A DNA stretch of 44,850 nucleotides from Corynebacterium sp. (GTDB lineage Bacteria > Actinomycetota > Actinomycetes > Mycobacteriales > Mycobacteriaceae), in contig NZ_JAUMTY010000014.1 of assembly GCF_030530965.1 (NCBI RefSeq), positions 1-44,850 on the forward strand, read 5' to 3'. The position numbers were made by a program, and so were the translations under genes. A model generated the notes under the pieces. It was not told the DNA's origin and made no database searches. It was given only the letters and a program-made list of their open reading frames with translations. Shown here piece after piece: positions 8,058-16,088 of the stretch (the first letter of the stretch is position 1; every line of letters begins with the position of its first letter).

Positions 8058-9137
8058 ATGGCCAGCATACAAAGGTATAAAGTCGCCCACGGCACCAAAT
8101 GGCAAGTTCAATACCGCTCACCCGACGGAAAATCACGGACTAAATGCGGTTTCGCAACAAAGTGGCAAGCTGAAAACTGGGCAGCGGAAAATACGGTAGA
8201 CCTCACCACCGGGCAGTGGCGCGACCCCGCCGGGGCAAACATCACCGTCGAAGTGCTCTCTAAAACATGGTGGCGGGGCCGCCAGCACCTCAAACCCTCC
8301 ACCCTCGACCGTGAGGCCTAACGCCTACGCAGCACAGTGCTGCCCGTGTGGGGTAAACGGAAGATCGGCACCCTACGCAAAAGCGAAATCCAAGCATGGG
8401 TATCCGCGTCCCCACTCTCCGGCTCCAGTATCAGACACCCCCACAACCTGCTAGCCCAAATCCTCGACGTGGCCGTAGACGATAACTATCTGAAGTCGAA
8501 CCCGGCGCGTGGGGTGAAACTCCCGCCCAAGGGCAAACCCGTCAAGGTGTATCTAACCCCTACGCAGCTTGAGCGGTTGGCTCATCATGCGGGGGATAAG
8601 GCTGTAGTGGTGTGGGTTCTTGGCACCGTGGGCCTCAGGTGGGGTGAACTGGTTGGTCTCAAGATTGAGGACGTGGACGAGCTGCACTCTAGGCTTCGCA
8701 TAAACCGGTCTGTGGTCTACATTGACGGTCAGCCGCGCGAGACGTTGCCTAAGACGCATGAGCGTCGCACGGTGTCGGTCAGTTTGCCGGTTATGCGGAT
8801 GATTCACGACCAGGCTGCTGGGAGGTTGCCTAGTGCGTGGCTCTTCCCTCACACGGACGGGGGGCCACTGAAACGGCCGGACGGTACTAAAGGTTGGTTC
8901 GCTGCTGCTGTGAAGAAAGCTCAGGCTGAAGACTCGTCGTTTCCGCGAATCACGCCTCACGGGTTGCGCCATGTGGCCGCTGGGTTGTTGGTGTCGGCCG
9001 GGGCAAACGTGAAAGTGGTACAGCGGCAGCTAGGTCATGCCTCAGCCGTTTTGACGCTGGATACGTACGCAGATTTGTTCGAGGAGGACCTCGACACAGT
9101 GGGGCAGGCTATGGCTGGCCTGTTTCGGATGTCGTGA
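8058..9137 (+). pseudogene. Tyrosine recombinase (phage-type integrase) interrupted by one in-frame stop
   Basis: Two reading frames in the same phase, 8058-8321 and from 8322 to 9137, together make a complete integrase of about 360 codons. The only lesion is TAA at 8319-8321. Reading through gives STLDREA-stop-RLRSTVLPVWG, where related integrases usually have Tyr, so a single base change (TAC or TAT to TAA) is the simplest explanation. The N-terminal part holds the arm-binding and core-binding domains. The rest keeps every catalytic residue: Arg in GLRWGEL, His and Arg in HGLRH, His in LGHAS, and the nucleophile Tyr in DTYADLF. Re-initiation at GTG 8337 could yield a protein lacking the arm-binding region. 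The gene ends 83 bases from the 3' end of tRNA-Glu, the classic location for a tRNA-targeting integrase. No second attachment copy was found. Confidence 0.85.
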
Positions 9138-9170
9138 AAATGTCGTGAAATTTGTTGAGAAAGTCGATTT

Positions 9171-9215
9171 GACAAATAAAAAATACCCCCTGACCTGCAA
9201 CAACAGGCGAGGGGG
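9171..9215 (-). terminator. Intrinsic terminator of tRNA-Glu
   Basis: A nested stem, CCCCCT (9186-9191) with AGGGGG (9210-9215) and inner CCTG/CAGG, followed on the minus strand by an A/T-rich run with six T residues (within 9171-9185). It separates tRNA-Glu from the convergent integrase remnant. Confidence 0.8.
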
Positions 9216-9220
9216 CGCTG

Positions 9221-9293
9221 TACTCTCAACGGGGTTCGAACCCGTGTTGCCGCCGTGAAAGGGCGGAGTCCTAGGCCACTAGACGATGAGAGC
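9221..9293 (-). tRNA. tRNA-Glu (TTC)
   Basis: A 73-nt cloverleaf on the minus strand. The acceptor arm is GCTCTCA with TGAGAGT, the discriminator is A, and the anticodon arm CCGCC-CTTTCAC-GGCGG gives anticodon TTC. The T arm has GGTTCGAACCC. CCA is not encoded. Its 3' end faces the integrase remnant, so it is the likely attachment site of a former element. Confidence 0.95.
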
Positions 9294-9498
9294 ACGCGCT
9301 ACAGAGTTCTCTGCAGCAGCTGCTACAGACTACGTTAACCACCTAAAATTCACAAAATCGCCTGGTAAGCCACCTCTTTTTACGGCCGCTTCCTCAACAC
9401 CACCTCAACCCCAGAAGAACCACTCTCCCACACTGCTCCCAGGCACCGGTACGTCGAATTCTGATAGCCTCGAGACTATTGCTGAGGAGGCCTAATAA

Positions 9499-10311
9499 TT
9501 GATTACCTTCGATCACGTTTCCAAGACCTACCCAGATGGCTCAACCGCCGTCCACGATTTCTCGCTGGTCATACCGTCGCATCACATCGTGTCACTCGTC
9601 GGCACATCTGGCTCGGGGAAAACGACGTTAATACGCATGGTTAACCGCATGACCGAGCCCACGAGCGGCCAAGTCTGCATCGACGATCACAACGTCATGG
9701 ACGAGTCCGCCGTCGACCTCCGGCGTCGAATCGGATACGTCATACAATCCGGCGGGCTCATGCCCCACAAGACAGTCGAAGCGAATATTGCGGTCGTGCC
9801 GACGCTCCAAGGCACACCTCGTCGCGAGGCCCGGAAAAACGCGCGAAAGATTATGGAGCGCGTGGGGCTCGATCCAGCATTAGCGAAGCGATACCCTCAC
9901 CAGCTCTCTGGCGGCCAGCAGCAGCGGGTCGGTGTGGCGAGGGCCCTTGCATCAAATCCAAACATTCTGCTCATGGATGAGCCCTTCGGAGCTGTTGACC
10001 CGATCGTTCGTCGGGAATTGCAAGACGAGCTCCTGCGCCTCCAACAAGAATTAGGGAAAACAATTCTCTTCGTGACCCACGATATCGACGAAGCATTTCG
10101 ACTGAGTGACTCTGTCGTTATTCTCGAAAAAGGTGGAGTGATATCGCAGCATGGATCACCTTCCGAGATAATGACCAATCCAAAGAATGACTTTGTTGCA
10201 TCGTTTACCGGAGCAAGCAATACGAATAGGAAATTGACAACGCGAACAGTCAATGGCCAAACAGTTGCTGTTGATTCCTACGGAAGAAGCGTGGGGGTAC
10301 TTACCTCATGA
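9499..10311 (+). CDS. ABC importer ATPase for compatible solutes (OpuC/ProV type)
   Basis: A 270-residue ATPase energising uptake of quaternary amines such as glycine betaine, choline or carnitine. Walker A GTSGSGKTT, the family's Q-loop region RRRIGYVIQSGGLMPHKTVEANIAVVP, signature LSGGQQQRVGVARAL, Walker B ILLMDEPFGAVDP and switch His FVTHDIDEAF are all present. The phrase VIQxxGLxPHxTV is characteristic of the OpuA/OpuC group. It stops after the ATPase core and lacks the CBS pair that senses osmotic strength in longer OpuCA proteins. The TTG start is supported by AGGAGG (9485-9490). Its stop overlaps the next ATG. It is the first gene of ATPase, permease, permease, binding protein. Confidence 0.88.
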   Translation: MITFDHVSKTYPDGSTAVHDFSLVIPSHHIVSLVGTSGSGKTTLIRMVNRMTEPTSGQVCIDDHNVMDESAVDLRRRIGYVIQSGGLMPHKTVEANIAVVPTLQGTPRREARKNARKIMERVGLDPALAKRYPHQLSGGQQQRVGVARALASNPNILLMDEPFGAVDPIVRRELQDELLRLQQELGKTILFVTHDIDEAFRLSDSVVILEKGGVISQHGSPSEIMTNPKNDFVASFTGASNTNRKLTTRTVNGQTVAVDSYGRSVGVLTS

Positions 10312-10958
10312 ACTGGGTGATCACCAATTGGGAGGATATTGCGGAACTAACGCGCCAACACCTTGAATTAGCGCTACCCCCGATTCTTTTCTCACTGCTT
10401 ATTGCCATTCCAATTGGGCGTTACGCATTCTCCCACCCTCTGTTTGGTAGGCCATTGCTAAATGCGGCCTCTCTCATGTACGCAGTGCCTTCCTTACCAC
10501 TCATCATTACAATTCCGATCATTATCGGCACACCATTGCGATCGAATCTCACGATGATCACCGCGCTCACGGTCTACGGAGTCGCGTTACTCGTCCGCAC
10601 CGCGGCCGACGCATTCGCCTCCGTCGATGCACGCACTCGGGACGCGGCACTCGCCCTCGGGCACTCCCCCCGCACAATCCTATGGAAGGTCGACCTACCG
10701 CTGGCTATCCCCGTTATCGCGTCAGGACTCCGCGTGGTCGCGTCCTCCACGATTGGCCTGGTCACCATCGGCGCACTCGTCGGTATTCCTAGTTTGGGCT
10801 CACTACTCACCGACGGTTTTCAACGTGGAATAACAGCAGAAGTCACTGCAGGTATCGCCGCCACGATCATTGTTGCTCTCATCATCGATGCCATCATTCA
10901 AGGCCTTACCTGGCTACTCACCCCGTGGAGCCACGCATCGGGTGGCGCATCATCATGA
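10308..10958 (+). CDS. ABC permease, OpuCB/OpuCD type
   Basis: A 216-residue membrane protein with about five or six helices. It belongs to the MetI-like permeases of the OpuC system: QHLELALPPILFSLLIAIPIG opens the protein, MYAVPSLPLIITIPI follows, and the coupling loop reads DARTRDAALALGHSPRTILWKVDLPLAIPVI (the EAA motif, near residues 110-140). It would form a heterodimeric channel with the following gene. ATG at 10308 overlaps the ATPase stop by four bases, and its own stop overlaps the next start in the same way, so stoichiometric translation is likely. Confidence 0.88.
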   Translation: MNWVITNWEDIAELTRQHLELALPPILFSLLIAIPIGRYAFSHPLFGRPLLNAASLMYAVPSLPLIITIPIIIGTPLRSNLTMITALTVYGVALLVRTAADAFASVDARTRDAALALGHSPRTILWKVDLPLAIPVIASGLRVVASSTIGLVTIGALVGIPSLGSLLTDGFQRGITAEVTAGIAATIIVALIIDAIIQGLTWLLTPWSHASGGASS

Positions 10959-11617
10959 ACTATTTTATCGACGCCCTAAGCTGGGCTTTTTCGGCAGACC
11001 ATTGGTCAGGAAACAATTCGATCACGCAACGATTAGTTGAACACCTATGGTTCACGCTCATGATTGTGGCTATTTCTTCTGTATTAGCAATACCAACAGG
11101 AATAGTCATTGGCCATATTCGACGAGGAGCTGGCCTCATCGGCGCACTGACCGGAGCAGCACGCGCGATCCCTACGTTGGGGCTGCTGACGCTATTCGGC
11201 TTGTGGCTGGGCATCGGATTAAAAGCGCCCACCCTCGCGCTCATTGTGTTAGCTATTCCATCGTTGCTGGCCGGAGCTTATTCCGGCGTGGAATCAATTT
11301 CACCGGATATCCCGTCGGCAGCCCAAGCAATAGGAATGACGCCCTGGCAAGTCATAACTTCCGTCGAATTACCCCTGGCATTGCCCGTCATTATGGGTGG
11401 AATCCGAGCGGCGACATTACAAGTCATCGCAACCGCAACGCTGGCGGCATATACCGCTGATATTGGGCTTGGGCGCTTTCTGTTCGCAGGATTGAAATCG
11501 CGCGATTATTCCGAAATGTTGGGATCGTCACTTATTGTCATTGCTCTCGCAGTTGTCATTGATACAGCCCTTGGGCGTGCTCAGAAGTGGGCCGGGAATC
11601 GTTTCGGTGCTCATTAA
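10955..11617 (+). CDS. ABC permease, second OpuC-type subunit
   Basis: A 220-residue partner permease of the compatible-solute importer. After an N-terminal amphipathic stretch it shows HLWFTLMIVAISSVLAIPTGI, then ARAIPTLGLLTLFGLWLGIG and an EAA-type loop SPDIPSAAQAIGMTPWQVITSVELPLALPVI that docks on the ATPase. The terminal ADIGLGRFLFAGLKSRDYSEM is typical of the family. The frame is open further upstream, but ATG at 10955 overlaps the previous stop by four bases (ATGA), so I place the start there. After it comes a 106-base spacer before the binding-protein gene. Confidence 0.88.
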   Translation: MNYFIDALSWAFSADHWSGNNSITQRLVEHLWFTLMIVAISSVLAIPTGIVIGHIRRGAGLIGALTGAARAIPTLGLLTLFGLWLGIGLKAPTLALIVLAIPSLLAGAYSGVESISPDIPSAAQAIGMTPWQVITSVELPLALPVIMGGIRAATLQVIATATLAAYTADIGLGRFLFAGLKSRDYSEMLGSSLIVIALAVVIDTALGRAQKWAGNRFGAH

Positions 11618-11723
11618 ACATTGAGGCTGGAGCTAACAATAGCTATATAACAGCAACTATGGAACGGATAAAAACTCCCGCCCTGCAACACAAACTACCG
11701 ATACCAAAGCTGGGACACTTACC

Positions 11724-12797
11724 ATGACGATCAACCGGGTGGAATACGCACACACCACATCACGCCGAACTCCGTTTCCGGTCAGCAACACGTTTCTTTC
11801 AGGTATAAGATCGCGATCCCGGTCACAGTCACAGTCACGATCACGATCGTTCACGATTATTGCGGCGATCATCACCTCATGCCTTCTTATCCTCACGTTA
11901 TCGTCGTGCGCGCGATCTAACCCTTTGTCCAGCGGAAGTAATGATTCCGATACCATCGTTATCGGTTCACAGGACTACTATTCGAATGAAATAATCGCCG
12001 AAATTTACGCTCAAGCGCTCGAAAAGAACGACATTAAGGTTGATAGACAATTTCGGATTGGCCAGCGTGAGGTCTATATCCCAGAAATAGAGCACCAATC
12101 GATCGACCTGATCCCCGAATATTCGGGAAACTTACTCCAGTACTTCGAGAAAGAATCATCACACGGGGATGATGACAACGCGACAGCTGCGAAAGATCCC
12201 GACGACGTGTATCGCGACCTCGTTCACGCCACGCCACAGGGGCTTCATCTTCTCAACTACTCCCCCGCATCGGACCAAGACACGTACACCGTTACCCACG
12301 ACTTCGCCCAGCGTTACCACCTTCACAGCGTCGGTGACCTCACCCGCGTGCCGGGGTCGGTGAAATACGGAGGACCCTCAGAGGCCGAGTCCCGCCCCTA
12401 CGGGCCGAAGGGTCTTAAAGCGGTGTATGGCGTCGACGTCGATTTCACGCCTATCGAAGACTCTGGCGGGCCATTAACAGTCAAGGCGCTGACGGACGGA
12501 AAAATTCAGGTGGCGAATATCTTCAGTGCAGATCCAGCCATTAAGAAAAATAATCTCACTGTTCTCGATGACCCACAGCACCTGCTCCTCCCGTCAAATG
12601 TCGTTCCTCTTGCTAGTAAAAAGTTGAATAACTTTAAGGATGGCAAAGCAGAGGACATCATCAATTCAATAAGTAAAAAGATGACGACGGAGGATCTGGC
12701 GGAGCTCAATAACGAAAGCGTCACCGATCAGAAACGGGCCGCGCGTATTGCAAAAGAATGGCTAGCTCACAACGACATCAGTCCGCAGAAGGACTAA
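11724..12797 (+). CDS. Lipoprotein glycine-betaine/choline-type binding protein with an Arg-Ser repeat leader
   Basis: A 357-residue substrate-binding lipoprotein of the OpuAC/ProX fold serving the upstream permeases. The mature part opens with TIVIGSQDYYSNEIIAEIYAQALEKNDIKVD and continues through LIPEYSGNLLQYF, a signature of the OpuC/OsmF branch. VPLASKK and the C-terminal helix LAELNNESVTDQ are also typical. The lipobox is LTLSSC (Cys62), so about 40 residues precede the hydrophobic signal helix, far more than usual. Residues 29-42 are Arg/Ser and Gln/Ser dipeptides coded by a six-base tandem repeat. The ATG has no obvious ribosome-binding site, and no other in-frame start lies between the repeat and the signal helix. 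A strong terminator follows. The ligand is inferred from family and context only. Confidence 0.85.
   Translation: MTINRVEYAHTTSRRTPFPVSNTFLSGIRSRSRSQSQSRSRSFTIIAAIITSCLLILTLSSCARSNPLSSGSNDSDTIVIGSQDYYSNEIIAEIYAQALEKNDIKVDRQFRIGQREVYIPEIEHQSIDLIPEYSGNLLQYFEKESSHGDDDNATAAKDPDDVYRDLVHATPQGLHLLNYSPASDQDTYTVTHDFAQRYHLHSVGDLTRVPGSVKYGGPSEAESRPYGPKGLKAVYGVDVDFTPIEDSGGPLTVKALTDGKIQVANIFSADPAIKKNNLTVLDDPQHLLLPSNVVPLASKKLNNFKDGKAEDIINSISKKMTTEDLAELNNESVTDQKRAARIAKEWLAHNDISPQKD
11808..11850 (+). repeat. Hexanucleotide tandem repeat inside the binding-protein gene
   Basis: About seven degenerate copies of a six-base unit (CGATCA, CAGTCA and variants) encode alternating Arg-Ser and Gln-Ser just before the signal helix. 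Because the unit is six bases, copy-number change would keep the frame but alter the positive charge and length of the leader. Confidence 0.8.
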
Positions 12798-12804
12798 CGC
12801 TAAA

Positions 12805-12834
12805 GCCCCTCACCAGGCAATTCCGGTGAGGGGC
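12805..12834. terminator. Bidirectional terminator between the OpuC-type operon and tRNA-Lys
   Basis: A 10-bp stem, GCCCCTCACC (12805-12814) with GGTGAGGGGC (12825-12834), eight bases after the plus-strand stop codon and eight bases from the 3' end of the minus-strand tRNA-Lys. The flanks are T-rich on both sides, so it may serve both transcripts. Confidence 0.8.
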
Positions 12835-12841
12835 ATTGTTG

Positions 12842-12914
12842 TGGGCCCTGAGGGGCTCGAACCCTCGACCTGCGGATTAAAAGTCCGTAGCTCTACCAGC
12901 TGAGCTAAAGGCCC
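12842..12914 (-). tRNA. tRNA-Lys (TTT)
   Basis: A 73-nt cloverleaf on the minus strand. The acceptor arm is GGGCCTT with AGGGCCC, the discriminator is A, the anticodon loop CTTTTAA gives TTT, and the D and T arms carry TAGCTCAGCTGG and GGTTCGAGCCC. CCA is not encoded. It is the first gene of the dispersed Lys, Glu, Asp, Phe set. Confidence 0.95.
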
Positions 12915-13071
12915 ACACACATTCTCATTAAGCGCTAACTGCTGCCACCACCACGAAAGTAAACGGCAGTACTCAGCACAATGTTTGAATGTGCGCTAGC
13001 CAGTATAGATCATGACAGCGGACGCCTGGCAAACGGCCTGGAGAACCACCCAAGGCCGCCGCCACCGTCAA

Positions 13072-14586
13072 CTACTTCTCCGGCATCATGGAGCCAGTCT
13101 CCATGAAACGAGTGTGGAAATTGAACGCCTCGTGGAGGTCATGAGGAGTGTGCAATCCGGATGCGTTCTTCTCTGCCCGCTCCACGTACTCCAGCAACGG
13201 CTCGCGGTAGTCCGGGTAGGCACAGTTCTCGATGATCTTCCGGGAGCGCTGCCGCGGAGCAAGTCCGCGCAGATCAGCCAGACCCTGCTCAGTAATGATG
13301 ACGTCGACGTCGTGCTCATTGTGGTCAACGTGAGAAACCATAGGCACGATCGCGGAGATGTCGCCGCCCTTCGCGCGCGATGGCGACACGAAGCACGACA
13401 CAAAGGCATTACGCGTGAAGTCGCCGGATCCGCCGATGCCGTTCATCATCTTGGAGCCCGTGACGTGCGTGGAGTTGACGTTGCCGTAAATGTCGGCCTC
13501 AATCATTCCGTTACATGCAATCACGCCGAGGCGTCGGATAACTTCTGGGTGGTTGGAGATTTCCTGCGGGCGCAGAACAATTTTCTTGGCGTACTCAGCA
13601 GCATTTTCGTTGACCCGATGTGCGTATTCCGGCGACAGCGAGAATGCGGTTGCCGACGCCACCGTCATGGTGCCCTGGTCCATCAGGTCGATCATCCCGT
13701 CCTGGATAACCTCCGTGTAGGACGTGATGTGGTGGTACGGCCCTTCCAGCAGGCCCGCGAGAACAGCGTTCGGAATGTTCCCCACACCGGACTGCATCGG
13801 AAGCAGTTCCTTGGTCAGACGCCCAGCCTTGATCTCGCCGTCGAGGAAATCAAGCAGGTAGTTGGCGATCTTCTTGGAATCGTCGTCGATCGGCTTGAAC
13901 GGGGAGTTGCGGTCCGCAGCGTCGGTTTCGATGACTGCGATGACCTTGTCAACATCGATATCAATGTAGGGAGTTCCGATCCTGTCACCGGGGTCGGCGA
14001 TCGGAATCGGCTGACGGTTAGGCAGCTGACCATAGCTCCAGATGTCATGCATGCCTTCGAGGTCCTCGGACTGCCAGGAGTTGACCTCAATAATTATTTT
14101 CTTGGCATTACGCAGGTAGTTTGTCGAGTTACCGACGGACGACGAGGGAATGATTGCCCCATCTTCCTTAATGCGCACCGCCTCAACGACGGCCACGTCG
14201 GTCGCCCCGAAAAATCCCTGGTCAAGGAGCATTCCCGAGTGTGAGAGGTGAATGTCGCTGTAGTACGTATCGCCAGCGTTGATCCGCTTACGGAGAGTCG
14301 GGTCAGATTGGTACGGCATGCGCCAGTTGATGCCGTTGACCTCGGCTAATGCACCGTCGAGCTCCGGAGCGGTCGATGCACCAGTCATCACATTGACTTT
14401 GAATTCTTCACCGCGGTCATGTGCCTCTTTGATCCGGCGGGCCAGGGCTTGAGGGAATTCTTTGGGATATCCGGCACCGGTGAATCCACTGAAGCCGATC
14501 TGATCGCCGGGGTTGATCTTGGCGGCGGCTTCGTCGGCACTCATGATGAGGCCTTGCAACTTCGGGTTGGCTATCCGTCCTGACAT
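13072..14586 (-). CDS. Acetyl-CoA hydrolase/transferase (acetate:succinyl-CoA CoA-transferase)
   Basis: A 504-residue cytoplasmic class I CoA-transferase of the Cat1/AarC family, moving CoA between succinyl-CoA, acetyl-CoA and propionyl-CoA; the corynebacterial counterpart is known as ActA. Family features are the N-terminal GDQIGFSGFTGAGYPKEFP, the DPTLRKRINAG and SHSGMLLDQGFFG stretch, and the SYTEVIQDG motif whose Glu forms the CoA thioester. GSGDFTRNAFVS and ITEQGLADLRGLAPRQR are the conserved C-terminal CoA-binding parts. The length equals the family norm. A strong GGAGGA site precedes the ATG. The gene stands alone on the minus strand between tRNA-Lys and dusB, so it probably has its own promoter in the 14590-14800 gap. 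Confidence 0.9.
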   Translation of the reverse strand: MSGRIANPKLQGLIMSADEAAAKINPGDQIGFSGFTGAGYPKEFPQALARRIKEAHDRGEEFKVNVMTGASTAPELDGALAEVNGINWRMPYQSDPTLRKRINAGDTYYSDIHLSHSGMLLDQGFFGATDVAVVEAVRIKEDGAIIPSSSVGNSTNYLRNAKKIIIEVNSWQSEDLEGMHDIWSYGQLPNRQPIPIADPGDRIGTPYIDIDVDKVIAVIETDAADRNSPFKPIDDDSKKIANYLLDFLDGEIKAGRLTKELLPMQSGVGNIPNAVLAGLLEGPYHHITSYTEVIQDGMIDLMDQGTMTVASATAFSLSPEYAHRVNENAAEYAKKIVLRPQEISNHPEVIRRLGVIACNGMIEADIYGNVNSTHVTGSKMMNGIGGSGDFTRNAFVSCFVSPSRAKGGDISAIVPMVSHVDHNEHDVDVIITEQGLADLRGLAPRQRSRKIIENCAYPDYREPLLEYVERAEKNASGLHTPHDLHEAFNFHTRFMETGSMMPEK

Positions 14587-14802
14587 ATTTTCCTCCTGTG
14601 CTCCCGCCGAAATTCCTGGTCAATCGGGGGTTCTCTTTACATTCCACGTCCGTAATTTGGTGCGTCGTCGAGGGGGCACCGCTCGGTGAGGCGCACCACG
14701 ATCGTGGTGTGTTGTTACGTGTACCACTTTAGGTCAAGAGGAGGAAAGAAACGGCAGTCTTAGCCCAGACTATTCCCCTAAATGGGTTCCCCCTTCCCTC
14801 GC

Positions 14803-14831
14803 TTGGTGTGAGATTCACACACGTTTACACT
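14803..14831 (+). promoter_or_regulatory. Promoter of dusB (leaderless)
   Basis: TTGGTG (14803-14808), a 17-base spacer and TACACT (14826-14831). The expected transcription start coincides with GTG 14838, six bases after the -10 box, so the mRNA would have no leader. Confidence 0.65.
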
Positions 14832-14837
14832 GGCACG

Positions 14838-16013
14838 GTGATTTCTGGATCCCGCACACCCCTCCGAATCGGCCCATTTGAGCTATCGTCACCCGTCGTT
14901 CTTGCACCTATGGCGGGGGTAACAAATGTGGCTTTTCGGTTGTTGTGTCGTGAACTCGAGATAGAAAAAACGGGGACGACGTCGGGGCTCTATGTCTGCG
15001 AGATGGTGACCGCGCGAGCACTGGTCGAGCGGAATGAGAAGACTCTGCACATGACGGAGTTCGCCCCCGAAGAAACGCCGCGCAGCATGCAGTTGTACAC
15101 CACGGACCCAAAGTGGACGTACGAAGCTGCTCGCATGATTGCCGACGACAACCTGGCTGACCATATTGATATGAATTTCGGGTGCCCGGTGCCGAAGGTG
15201 ACTCGACGCGGCGGCGGGGCTGCCCTGCCCTATAAGCGACGCCTGTTCGGCGAGATTGTCGCAGCGGCCGTCCGTGGCGTCGAGGGAACGACGATCCCGG
15301 TCACGGTCAAGATGCGGACGGGTATCGACGACGACCATCTGACGTTTTTGGACGCGGGTGCGATTGCCGCCGAGGAGGGCGCCCAGGCTGTGGCGTTACA
15401 CGCGCGGACGGCAGCGCAACGTTATTCGGGAACTGCGGACTGGAACCGTATCGGCGAGCTTAAGGAGCATTTGGCGGGAACGGGCGTACCGGTGCTCGGC
15501 AATGGCGATATTTTCAAGGCAACAGATGCCGCGGACATGATGGATCAGACTGGCTGCGACGGTGTGGTTGTGGGGCGCGGTTGTTTGGGGCGCCCGTGGT
15601 TGTTTGCTGAGTTATCTGCCGCCCTGCGCGGCGAGCCCCTCCCTGCTCAGCCCACATTCGCGGAGGTATGCGACGTGATTCTGCGCCACACCCGCTTGTT
15701 GGCGGCTCACTCCGGGGAGTCCACTGCGTGCCGGGACATGCGGAAACACATGGGCTGGTATTTGCGCGGCTACCCTGCGGGGTCGGACTTGCGTCAGAAG
15801 GTCACGCGCATCACGAGCATCAATGAACTGGAAGAGATCCTGAATACGGTACTGAGCGATCCGGCGTTGGCGTCGGCTCTCCCCGACGATGCCGACGGCC
15901 CTCGTGGCCGCCAAGGGTCCGCGAAGGCGGTGACGCTACCGGAGGGATGGCTGGATGATCCGGATGATCGTACTGTCCCTGCTGGTGCGGACATCATGCA
16001 CTCGGGTGGCTAA
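14838..16013 (+). CDS. dusB: tRNA-dihydrouridine synthase
   Basis: A 391-residue FMN enzyme that reduces uridine to dihydrouridine in tRNA D-loops. It opens with PLRIGPFELSSPVVLAPMAGVTNVAFR (flavin-binding strand) and continues with HIDMNFGCPVPKVTRRGGGAALP, carrying the catalytic Cys, then VTVKMRTGIDD, ALHARTAAQRYSG, LGNGDIFKATDA and GVVVGRGCLGRPWLF, which bind FMN and phosphate. The C-terminal helical tRNA-recognition domain contains CRDMRKHMGWYLRGYPAG. A GTG ten codons upstream is also open, but the promoter reads straight into GTG 14838, so I prefer the shorter form. The last 40 residues are a variable Asp/Pro-rich tail. The gene is followed by phoU in the same direction. Confidence 0.92.
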   Translation: MISGSRTPLRIGPFELSSPVVLAPMAGVTNVAFRLLCRELEIEKTGTTSGLYVCEMVTARALVERNEKTLHMTEFAPEETPRSMQLYTTDPKWTYEAARMIADDNLADHIDMNFGCPVPKVTRRGGGAALPYKRRLFGEIVAAAVRGVEGTTIPVTVKMRTGIDDDHLTFLDAGAIAAEEGAQAVALHARTAAQRYSGTADWNRIGELKEHLAGTGVPVLGNGDIFKATDAADMMDQTGCDGVVVGRGCLGRPWLFAELSAALRGEPLPAQPTFAEVCDVILRHTRLLAAHSGESTACRDMRKHMGWYLRGYPAGSDLRQKVTRITSINELEEILNTVLSDPALASALPDDADGPRGRQGSAKAVTLPEGWLDDPDDRTVPAGADIMHSGG

Positions 16014-16088
16014 TTGGGGGTCGGTGTGACCTGCGCGGCCTTGGGTTAGCCAAGCATTGTTAGCCGATTTGTCCTAAACTAGGCCATC

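Noticed and set aside
9286..9495. Plus-strand open frame overlapping tRNA-Glu and leading to the OpuC-type operon
   Set aside because: It starts inside the tRNA gene and has no coding features; the region is better read as promoter DNA, with a weak TAAAAT box at 9344-9349.
16042..16056. TTGGGTTAGCC-type sequence upstream of phoU that recalls a DtxR box
   Set aside because: The right half does not match and phosphate genes are not expected DtxR targets; more likely a chance dyad (CTTGG with CCAAG).
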